NCBI GenBank assembly: GCA_934408705.1
Contig: CAKRVL010000009.1
Span: forward strand, 1 to 47,654
DNA length: 47,654 nucleotides
DNA from: an uncultured Blautia sp.
Lineage (GTDB): Bacteria; Bacillota; Clostridia; Lachnospirales; Lachnospiraceae
Direction: 5' to 3'
Position numbers and translations under genes: made by a program. Positions 17,390 through 28,095 of this stretch are shown one piece after another (positions within the stretch are counted from its first letter, which is position 1; every line of letters begins with the position of its first letter). The notes beneath the pieces are model-generated. The model was not told the origin of the DNA. It did no database searches and was given only the letters and a program-made list of their open reading frames with translations.

Positions 17390-17959
17390 ATGAGCAGTTA
17401 TTTTTATGAAGCAGTAGAAGAAAATCCGATTATAGCAGCTGCGAAGAATGAGGAGGATCTGGAGGTCTGTTGTTCACTGGAGGAGATCCGGATCGTGTTT
17501 ATTTTGTTTGGAGATATTTGCTCCATTATGGAAATCGTGGAGAAGGTAAAAGCAGCTGGTAAGATTGCCATGGTTCACATAGATCTGATAAATGGACTTA
17601 GCAGTAAGGAGATTGCAGTAGAATTTATTAAAAAATATACAAAGGCAGACGGAATCATTTCCACAAAGGCTGCTCTGATAAAAAAAGCCCGGGAATTAGG
17701 AATGTTTACCGTTCTCAGATATTTTCTTCTTGATTCCATGGCTTATGAGAATATCAAACTGCAGCAGCATGCGGTAAAGCCTGATTTTATCGAAGTGCTT
17801 CCAGGTATGATGCCGAAGGTGATTAAAAATATTTGCAAGATGTCCAGAATTCCCATTATTGTAGGTGGTCTGATTTCAGATAAAGAATCTGTGATGGAGG
17901 CACTTTCGGCAGGGGCAATTGCGGTTTCCGCAACCAATCATGAGGTGTGGAAAATGTAA
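17390..17959 (+). CDS. glpP: Glycerol-3-phosphate responsive antiterminator (GlpP family)
   Basis: A 189-residue protein with the GlpP TIM-barrel-like fold. Family motifs include NPIIAAAKNEEDLE, the IFILFGDICSI strand, KIAMVHIDLINGLSSKEIAVEFI, DGIISTKAALIKKARELG, PDFIEVLPGMMPKVI and PIIVGGLISDKESVMEALSAGAIAVSAT. In Bacillus the homologue binds glycerol 3-phosphate and prevents termination in the leaders of glp genes. I choose ATG 17390 because AAAGGGGAAAAGA precedes it and the -10 box lies on top of the upstream candidate starts (17342, 17354). A terminator-like hairpin before the flavoprotein operon downstream is a plausible target. Confidence 0.9.
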   Translation: MSSYFYEAVEENPIIAAAKNEEDLEVCCSLEEIRIVFILFGDICSIMEIVEKVKAAGKIAMVHIDLINGLSSKEIAVEFIKKYTKADGIISTKAALIKKARELGMFTVLRYFLLDSMAYENIKLQQHAVKPDFIEVLPGMMPKVIKNICKMSRIPIIVGGLISDKESVMEALSAGAIAVSATNHEVWKM

Positions 17960-17980
17960 CTGATTTGCGGATTGCCACCC

Positions 17981-18009
17981 TTGCTTTTATCCTCGTATCA
18001 CGTTATACT
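17981..18009 (+). promoter_or_regulatory. Probable promoter of the NifX-like/FKBP gene
   Basis: TTGCTT and TATACT are separated by 17 nt, 33 nt before the ATG at 18043. The -10 is good; the -35 is weak. Confidence 0.5.
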
Positions 18010-18042
18010 ATATGACATAGGATTAATGGGAGGATTATACAT

Positions 18043-18891
18043 ATGAAAATCGCAGTAACATATGATAATGGAAATATTTTTCAGCATTTTGGAAAAACTG
18101 AGTTTTTTAAAGTATATGAGGTAGAGGATAACAAGATCATTTCCAGCGAAGTGATCGGTTCTAACGGCTTAGGACATGGTGCTCTTGCAGGACTTCTTGG
18201 CGAGCAGGGCATTAATGTGCTGATTTGCGGAGGACTTGGCGGTGGTGCACAGACTGCCCTTAAGGAGGCAGGGGTGGAGGTATGCTCCGGAGCTAAGGGA
18301 GATGCAGATCAGGCAGTGGAAGCTTACTTAAGAGGTGAGCTTGTATCAACAGGTGCTAACTGTGATCACCATCATCATGAGGAAGGTCATTCCTGTGGAG
18401 ATCACGAAGAAGGTCATTCCTGTGGAGGCAGCTGCGGCGGATGCGGTTCCAGACCTGCGATCACCGGACCAAACGTTGGTAAGACCTGTCGTACTCATTA
18501 CAGAGGAACCTTTAACGACGGAACACAGTTTGATTCTTCATATGACCGCGGCGAGCCGTTGGAGTTTATTTGCGGCGCAGGACAGATGATTAAGGGATTT
18601 GATGCAGCAGTTGCGAATATGGAGGTAGGCCAGGTGGTAGATGTTCACCTGATGCCGGAAGAAGCATATGGTTTACCGAATCCAGACGCGATCTTTACTC
18701 TTGAAATCGCACAGCTTCCAGGTTCAGAGGATCTTACCGTAGGACAGCAGGTATACCTGTCCAATCAGTATGGACAGCCTTTCCCGGTTAAGGTAACAGC
18801 GAAGGAAGAGAAGACGATTACTTTTGATGCTAACCATGAGATGGCAGGGAAAGAACTGAATTTTAAGGTTGAGCTTGTAGAAGTAAAATAA
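18043..18891 (+). CDS. Fusion of NifX/NafY-like FeMo-cofactor domain with SlyD-type FKBP prolyl isomerase
   Basis: The protein has 282 residues. About 1-105 form a dinitrogenase iron-molybdenum cofactor biosynthesis-type domain (MKIAVTYDNGNIFQHFGKTEFFKVYEV ... ICGGLGGGAQTAL). A His/Cys-rich linker (about 107-142) follows, containing DHHHHEEGHSCGDHEEGHSC and a GSCGGCG run; its DNA includes a 27-bp-period direct repeat near 18382 and 18409. The C-terminal part (about 150-282) is FKBP, with GTFNDGTQFDSSYDRGEPLEF, GFDAAVANMEVGQ and LMPEEAYGLP, plus the SlyD-like insert-in-flap region. SlyD proteins bind metals through a C-terminal tail; here the metal-rich stretch sits between domains. It probably acts as a chaperone or metal-handling protein in the cytoplasm. 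No nitrogenase genes are near. Confidence 0.88.
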   Translation: MKIAVTYDNGNIFQHFGKTEFFKVYEVEDNKIISSEVIGSNGLGHGALAGLLGEQGINVLICGGLGGGAQTALKEAGVEVCSGAKGDADQAVEAYLRGELVSTGANCDHHHHEEGHSCGDHEEGHSCGGSCGGCGSRPAITGPNVGKTCRTHYRGTFNDGTQFDSSYDRGEPLEFICGAGQMIKGFDAAVANMEVGQVVDVHLMPEEAYGLPNPDAIFTLEIAQLPGSEDLTVGQQVYLSNQYGQPFPVKVTAKEEKTITFDANHEMAGKELNFKVELVEVK

Positions 18892-18917
18892 CAAAATATA
18901 GTAATGGCGTGAGATGA

Positions 18918-18973
18918 GAGAGCCTGACAGGATAACCGCACAGGGAAGTGTGGTTACTTGTCGGGCTCTTTTT
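18918..18973 (+). promoter_or_regulatory. Terminator-like leader hairpin before the glp flavoproteins, candidate GlpP antitermination site
   Basis: A stem of about 22 base pairs (GAGAGCCTGACAGG with A-bulge, then TAACCGCAC, against GTGTGGTTAC and TTGTCGGGCTCT) closes an AGGGAA loop and is followed by TTTTTCTT. Only 34 nt separate the T run from the ATG at 19008, including the AAAGGAG ribosome binding site. A promoter cannot fit there, so transcripts entering the operon must pass through this hairpin. A TATAGT -10-like box at 18897 may start the leader RNA. Control by GlpP is inference from the gene upstream. Confidence 0.7.
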
Positions 18974-19007
18974 CTTGAAAAAAATCTGAAAAAGGAGTGT
19001 GCTGAAA

Positions 19008-20444
19008 ATGTATGATGTAATAATTATCGGAGCGGGAGTTTCCGGCGCAGCGACAGCAAGAGAACTTTCGAGATATAAAGTAAAAGCATGTGTGATTGAA
19101 AAAGAGGAAGATGTATGCTGCGGCACTTCCAAGGCGAACAGTGCGATTGTTCACGCAGGCTATGATGCCCCGGAAGGTTCCCTGATGGCAAAGCTGAATG
19201 TGAGAGGAAATCAGATGATGGAGCAGCTTTCCAGAGAGCTGGACTTTCCGTTTAAAAGAAATGGTTCTCTGGTTGTATGTCTGCGGGAAGAAGATATGCC
19301 AAAGCTTCAGGAATTGTATCGCAGAGGTATTGCAAATGGTGTTCCGGATTTAAGGATTCTGAATCCCGAGGAACTCCAGGAAATGGAACAGAATATTTCT
19401 GATCAGGCCTGCGCAGCGCTTTACGCACCTACCGGTGGTATTGTGTGTCCGTTCCTTATGAATATTGCAATGGCAGAGAATGCAAATGAAAACGGTGTTG
19501 AATTCAAATTTGATACAGAAGTCAGGGATATCAAACAAACGGAGAATGGCTGGGAGATTTATACAACAAACGGCGTTTTCCAGACAAGATATGTAGTAAA
19601 TGCAGCCGGGGTTTATGCAGACAGGCTTCACAATATGGTAAGTGAGAAAAAAATCCATATTACCCCAAGAAGAGGTGATTATTGTCTGTTAGATAAAAGT
19701 GCAGGAAATCATGTGAGCAAAACAATCTTTGCACTTCCCGGCAAATATGGAAAAGGTGTATTGGTTGCCCCCACGGTTCATGGCAATCTGATTCTCGGAC
19801 CAACTGCAATTGATATTGAAGACCGGGAAGGAACCAACACAACCAGAGAAGGGCTGGATCAGGTACTTGAGAAAGCAGGAATGAATGTGAAAAATCTTCC
19901 GCTTCGACAGGTGATCACTTCATTTGCAGGCCTTCGTGCCCATGAAGACGGAAACGAATTTCTCATTGGAGAAGTGGAAGACGCAAAGGGGTTTATCGAT
20001 TGCGCAGGCATTGAATCTCCGGGACTTTCCAGTGCCCCGGCTATTGGAGAGATGGTAGCACAGATTTTGAAAGAAAAAATGTGTCTGGAAGAAAAAGAGG
20101 ATTTTATTGCAGTGAGAAAAGGCATTCTGGATCCCAAAACTCTCAGCAAAGAGGAGCTGAATGCGCTGATCAGAGAAAAACCGGAGTATGGAAATATTAT
20201 CTGTCGTTGTGAAATGGTTACAGAGGGTGAGATCATCGATGCAATCAGGAGACCTTTGGGGGCAAAATCCCTGGATGGAGTGAAACGCAGAACAAGGGCC
20301 GGTATGGGGCGCTGTCAGGCAGGCTTCTGTTCGCCGAGAACAATGGAAATTCTGGCAAGAGAACGGAATGTGAGTATGTTTGATATTACGAAATCCGGCG
20401 GAGCGTCTGAAATTATCACAGATTACAATAAGGAGTCGTTATAA
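19008..20444 (+). CDS. FAD-dependent glycerol-3-phosphate dehydrogenase (GlpA-like) with BFD [2Fe-2S] domain
   Basis: The protein has 478 residues from ATG 19008, chosen over the GTG at 18999 because AAAGGAG lies 10 nt before the ATG. The DAO fold opens with the FAD-binding DVIIIGAGVSGAATARELS, followed by VIEKEEDVCCGTSKANSAIVHAGYD, a hallmark of GlpA/L-2-hydroxyglutarate oxidase-type enzymes. The C-terminal BFD-like domain (from about 395) has CRC at the start and a later CQAGFC motif, giving four Cys for an iron-sulphur cluster. The family oxidises sn-glycerol 3-phosphate to dihydroxyacetone phosphate. It overlaps in operon with the next flavoprotein and a DUF1667 gene. No quinone-linked GlpC is seen, so the electron acceptor may be different. 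Confidence 0.88.
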   Translation: MYDVIIIGAGVSGAATARELSRYKVKACVIEKEEDVCCGTSKANSAIVHAGYDAPEGSLMAKLNVRGNQMMEQLSRELDFPFKRNGSLVVCLREEDMPKLQELYRRGIANGVPDLRILNPEELQEMEQNISDQACAALYAPTGGIVCPFLMNIAMAENANENGVEFKFDTEVRDIKQTENGWEIYTTNGVFQTRYVVNAAGVYADRLHNMVSEKKIHITPRRGDYCLLDKSAGNHVSKTIFALPGKYGKGVLVAPTVHGNLILGPTAIDIEDREGTNTTREGLDQVLEKAGMNVKNLPLRQVITSFAGLRAHEDGNEFLIGEVEDAKGFIDCAGIESPGLSSAPAIGEMVAQILKEKMCLEEKEDFIAVRKGILDPKTLSKEELNALIREKPEYGNIICRCEMVTEGEIIDAIRRPLGAKSLDGVKRRTRAGMGRCQAGFCSPRTMEILARERNVSMFDITKSGGASEIITDYNKESL

Positions 20445-20461
20445 GGGGGAGGCATTGAAGC

Positions 20462-21730
20462 ATGAGAGCTTATGATATTGTTATCATCGGAGGTGGTCCG
20501 GCGGGACTTGCGGCAGCTATTTCTGCAAAGAAAAGCGGAGTTGACAGCGTTCTGATTCTGGAAAGAGACAGAGAACTTGGCGGTATCCTGAATCAGTGCA
20601 TCCATAACGGATTTGGACTTCATACATTTAAAGAAGAACTGACCGGGCCGGAATATGCAGGGCGCTTTATCGAACAGGTAAAAGAATTGGATGTTGAATA
20701 TAAATTGAACACAATGGTTATGGATATCAGTTCACAGAAAACCATTACTGCAATGAACAGAGAGGAAGGTCTTTTTGAAATCCAGGCGAAAGCTGTTGTT
20801 CTGGCAATGGGATGCCGTGAACGCTCCAGAGGTGCGCTTAATATTCCCGGATATCGCCCGGCTGGTATTTTTTCCGCAGGCACAGCACAGAGACTGGTAA
20901 ATATCGAAGGGTATATGCCGGGAAAAGAAGTTGTGATCCTTGGTTCCGGTGATATCGGTCTGATCATGGCAAGGCGAATGACTCTTGAAGGCGCAAAGGT
21001 TAAGGTGGTTGCAGAACTGATGCCTTATTCCGGTGGACTGAAGCGAAATATTGTCCAGTGTCTGGATGATTATGGAATCCCGCTGAAGCTTAGCCACACT
21101 GTTGTTGACATTAAGGGAAAAGAGCGGCTGGAAGGAATTACGCTGGCTCAGGTGGATGCTCATGGAAAACCTGTTCCGGGAACAGAGAAGGAATATAGCT
21201 GTGATACTCTTCTCCTTTCTGTAGGTCTGATTCCGGAAAACGAGATTTCAAGGGGAATGGGTGTGGATATGAATCCTGTTACATCAGGCCCCAATGTAAA
21301 TGAAAGCCTGGAAACAAATCTGGAAGGTGTTTTTGCATGTGGAAATGTACTGCATGTGCACGATCTGGTTGACTTTGTATCCGAGGAGGCTGCAGTGGCA
21401 GGAAGAAATGCGGCCAGATATATACTAACAGGAAAAGAGCAGGATCCAGAGGCAAAGATAGTTGGAATAAATCCCATAGAAGGTGTCAGATACACTGTTC
21501 CGGGAACTATTAATGTTAACCATATGGACGAAAATCTCACTGTACGCTTCCGCGTGGGAGGTGTTTATACTAATTGTTATATCAGTGCTTACTTCGATGA
21601 TGAGAGAGTGATCCACAAGAAACGTCCGGTTGTTGCACCTGGTGAGATGGAAGAGCTTAAGCTGACGAAGGAGCTGCTTTTGAAGTATCCGGATCTGCAG
21701 ACGATCACAGTGAAAATTGAGGAGAACTAG
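20462..21730 (+). CDS. FAD/NAD(P)-binding oxidoreductase paired with the GlpA-like enzyme
   Basis: A 422-residue pyridine-nucleotide-disulphide-oxidoreductase-type protein. The FAD motif DIVIIGGGPAGLAAAISAKKSG sits at the N-terminus; GCRERSRGALNIPGYRPAGIFSAGTAQ follows. The NAD(P) dinucleotide motif EVVILGSGDIGLIMARRMTLEGAKV is near residue 158, and the FAD-contacting VFACGNVLHVHDLVDFVSEEA near 290. It starts 17 nt after the GlpA-like gene with GGGGGAGG. The same pair plus a DUF1667 protein recurs in Firmicutes. It probably transfers electrons between the GlpA-like flavoprotein and NAD(P)H (inference). Confidence 0.88.
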   Translation: MRAYDIVIIGGGPAGLAAAISAKKSGVDSVLILERDRELGGILNQCIHNGFGLHTFKEELTGPEYAGRFIEQVKELDVEYKLNTMVMDISSQKTITAMNREEGLFEIQAKAVVLAMGCRERSRGALNIPGYRPAGIFSAGTAQRLVNIEGYMPGKEVVILGSGDIGLIMARRMTLEGAKVKVVAELMPYSGGLKRNIVQCLDDYGIPLKLSHTVVDIKGKERLEGITLAQVDAHGKPVPGTEKEYSCDTLLLSVGLIPENEISRGMGVDMNPVTSGPNVNESLETNLEGVFACGNVLHVHDLVDFVSEEAAVAGRNAARYILTGKEQDPEAKIVGINPIEGVRYTVPGTINVNHMDENLTVRFRVGGVYTNCYISAYFDDERVIHKKRPVVAPGEMEELKLTKELLLKYPDLQTITVKIEEN

Positions 21731-21733
21731 ATT

Positions 21734-22093
21734 ATGGAAGAGAAAAAATTAACATGTATCGGCTGTCCCATGGGCTGTCCCCTTACTGTTACAATGAATG
21801 GTAAAGATGTGGTAAGTGTTGCAGGAAATACCTGTAAGCGTGGGGATGTATATGCAAGAAAAGAAGTAACGAATCCTACCCGGATCGTAACATCTACTGT
21901 GCGTGTGTCAGGGGGCAGCATTGATATGGTATCGGTAAAGACGAAAGAAGATATTCCGAAGAACAAGATTTTTGATTGTGTGAAGGCACTGAAAGGAATC
22001 CAGGTTCCGGCACCGGTACACATTGGAGATGTGATTTTAGAAAATGTGGCAGATACGGGGGTAGATATTGTTGCGACAAAGAATGTAGAATAA
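21734..22093 (+). CDS. DUF1667 protein with Cys motif of a [4Fe-4S] cluster
   Basis: A 119-residue protein. The N-terminus has LTCIGCPMGCPLTV, a CxxCxxxC arrangement, with a fourth Cys in GNTCKRGDVYARKEV, resembling the iron-sulphur motif of molybdopterin oxidoreductases. The rest (TRIVTSTVRVSGG, VPKNKI-type segment, VHIGDVILENVADTGVDIVAT) is the DUF1667 signature. The start is 3 nt after the preceding stop, behind GAGGAG, so it is co-translated. It likely supplies an electron-transfer cluster to the two flavoproteins. The precise role in the complex is unproven. Confidence 0.9.
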   Translation: MEEKKLTCIGCPMGCPLTVTMNGKDVVSVAGNTCKRGDVYARKEVTNPTRIVTSTVRVSGGSIDMVSVKTKEDIPKNKIFDCVKALKGIQVPAPVHIGDVILENVADTGVDIVATKNVE

Positions 22094-22120
22094 ATAGCAG
22101 CAAAGGAAACCAGAAATATT

Positions 22121-22144
22121 CAGGAGTGGTGCAAGCCACTCCTG
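22121..22144 (+). terminator. Hairpin after the DUF1667 gene
   Basis: CAGGAGTGG and CCACTCCTG pair perfectly around TGCAAG, 27 nt after the stop. There is no T run; it forms the first part of the structured repeat unit that follows. Confidence 0.5.
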
Positions 22145-22210
22145 ATAAGCTGCGAAGCAGCATTCGGTGTAGAGCCGCGTAGCGAAGCGGACCTGGAATA
22201 TCCGCTTGAC
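22145..22210. repeat. Structured intergenic repeat, copy A
   Basis: A hairpin GCTGC-GAA-GCAGC (22149-22161) is followed by AAGCGGA-CCTGGAATA-TCCGCTT (22185-22207). A related unit lies at 47111-47178 with different but pairing stem bases and the same CTGGAAT loop. Both copies sit between convergent genes. Confidence 0.7.
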
Positions 22211-22228
22211 AAGGAAAAGAAAGGTGCG

Positions 22229-23653
22229 CTATTTTCTTCGGTCTATTTCATTTTCCAGGTAATAGCGTTCTTTATTCTCATACATTCTTTTATCTGCAGC
22301 TTTTGCGATGTCATAGATGTTGTTCCATTTTTTCTCAGAACTGAAAACATATCCCCATGAGATTGTCATTGAGTCTACCAGTTTGCCATGCCACTGCGCT
22401 GTGCGGCGGTTAAAGTCTTCCATTATATTTGGAAATTCCTTAGTATTTCTGGTGACGATCGCAACAAACTCATCGCCTCCGATTCTGTAGATATTTCCAT
22501 AATTACTAAAACTTTCCCTCATACAGGTCGCAGCAGCGCATATAAGTTCGTCACCGGCAGCATGTCCAAGAGAATCGTTTGTACGCTTCAGGTTATTAAG
22601 ATCCATGGAAACATATACCCATTCCTCACGAAGATCAAGTCTGCTTATCCTATCTTCGTATGCGTGTCTGTTAAGACATCTTGTGAGCTCATCAGTATTG
22701 GATATGTATATGAGTTTTTCTTTTTCATATTTTTCTTTCATAACCCTTGAAAGCATATAGAACATACAGCAGGAGGCGAATACAAGATACACGCCGACTA
22801 TAAGAATAGCAAAAATATTACCCTGCAGATAAAAGGAACTATCTATTGTTACGGCAACAATATAGTTATCATACTGGCTGAGTAAGCATTTGCAGAGATC
22901 CTTGCCTATCCTTATGAGAAAAACATCTGTCTCGCCATTTGTCTTATCGGATGATATACCCAGTTCTTCCAGTTTCACGCCTATCTGGCTGGAGTCCGTA
23001 GCACCTTTAATGATTTTGGTTCCGGTATCTGCCACAAAAATCTCGATTCCCTTATAAACTGGCATATCACTTACTACAGTGGAGACTTCATTCTGTTTTA
23101 ATTCTTGAAGCAGGCGTTTGGGCTCGATACCGATCTGGATCATTCTTGTACCGGCTTCGTTCCATGTGATGGCATACATCAGTTCCTTGCCCTCGGCGGT
23201 ATTCGGTGTAACGTCCTGACACATGGTAAGCTTTTGGTCTGAAAGCATAGGCTTAAAATATGCCATCTGTTCTCCGGAATCAAAGCTGTAACCGTAGTAT
23301 TTGGGTAAAGTGCCACTATAGATATATCCGTTTTTATCAAACAGATGTATTTCATCTACTGATATCAAAGCTGCTATTTTTTGTAATTCTTCTACATCGT
23401 ATTCTACCTGTGGTTTTGCATCTATGATATAGGATACAGCCTTTGCTCTTACTATATAATCGTCCTTCAGCGATTCGATAAGTCCAGTTTCACTGTCATC
23501 ATTTTTATTGAGCACGGCAATAACACGATCCAATAGCACCTTTGACATCCTGTATGTGTTTCTGTCATTGACATACTTTAGAATTCCGGCTTCAAGTAAT
23601 AATGCAAATGCAATGGTTGCAAACGCTAAAAAAATGAGCTTCTTCTTTTTCAT
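22229..23653 (-). CDS. Membrane diguanylate cyclase with extracellular Cache-like sensor
   Basis: The protein has 474 residues. An N-terminal membrane segment (about 5-25) is followed by an extracellular region (about 26-280) with dCache-like features (DEIHLFDKNGYIYSGT, YAITWNEAGTRMIQIGI). A second membrane segment lies near 285-305. The GGDEF domain (about 320-470) has NTDELTRCLNRHAYEDR, DLNNLKRTNDSLGH and RIGGDEFVAIV, with no RxxD inhibitory site. It makes c-di-GMP in response to an external small molecule (family knowledge). The ribosome binding site before ATG 23653 is poor. It converges on the DUF1667 gene. Confidence 0.9.
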   Translation of the reverse strand: MKKKKLIFLAFATIAFALLLEAGILKYVNDRNTYRMSKVLLDRVIAVLNKNDDSETGLIESLKDDYIVRAKAVSYIIDAKPQVEYDVEELQKIAALISVDEIHLFDKNGYIYSGTLPKYYGYSFDSGEQMAYFKPMLSDQKLTMCQDVTPNTAEGKELMYAITWNEAGTRMIQIGIEPKRLLQELKQNEVSTVVSDMPVYKGIEIFVADTGTKIIKGATDSSQIGVKLEELGISSDKTNGETDVFLIRIGKDLCKCLLSQYDNYIVAVTIDSSFYLQGNIFAILIVGVYLVFASCCMFYMLSRVMKEKYEKEKLIYISNTDELTRCLNRHAYEDRISRLDLREEWVYVSMDLNNLKRTNDSLGHAAGDELICAAATCMRESFSNYGNIYRIGGDEFVAIVTRNTKEFPNIMEDFNRRTAQWHGKLVDSMTISWGYVFSSEKKWNNIYDIAKAADKRMYENKERYYLENEIDRRK

Positions 23654-27980
<4,327 letters not shown>

Positions 27981-27998
27981 GCTTTCATTTATAAGAAA

Positions 27999-28020
27999 AG
28001 AGCCGCAAACCAGCGGCTCT
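27999..28020. terminator. Hairpin after the beta-galactosidase gene
   Basis: AGAGCCGC and GCGGCTCT pair around AAACCA, preceded by an A-rich stretch that would serve as a T run for minus-strand transcripts. Confidence 0.6.
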
Positions 28021-28028
28021 GACTAAAC

Positions 28029-28062
28029 CGAATGGGCTGCCGCATAAGCGGCAGCCCATTCG
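28029..28062. terminator. Perfect 15-bp palindromic hairpin in the convergent region
   Basis: CGAATGGGCTGCCGC and GCGGCAGCCCATTCG flank ATAA. It lies between convergent stops, next to another hairpin at 27999. There is no T run, but stem stability is high. Confidence 0.6.
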
Positions 28063-28095
28063 TATGTCTGATGGCTACAATCCCGATAGAATAGA

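Noticed and set aside
18382..18427. Short tandem repeat as a possible CRISPR or mobile unit
   Set aside because: Only two copies inside a coding sequence, encoding the metal-binding linker; in frame and explained by the protein.
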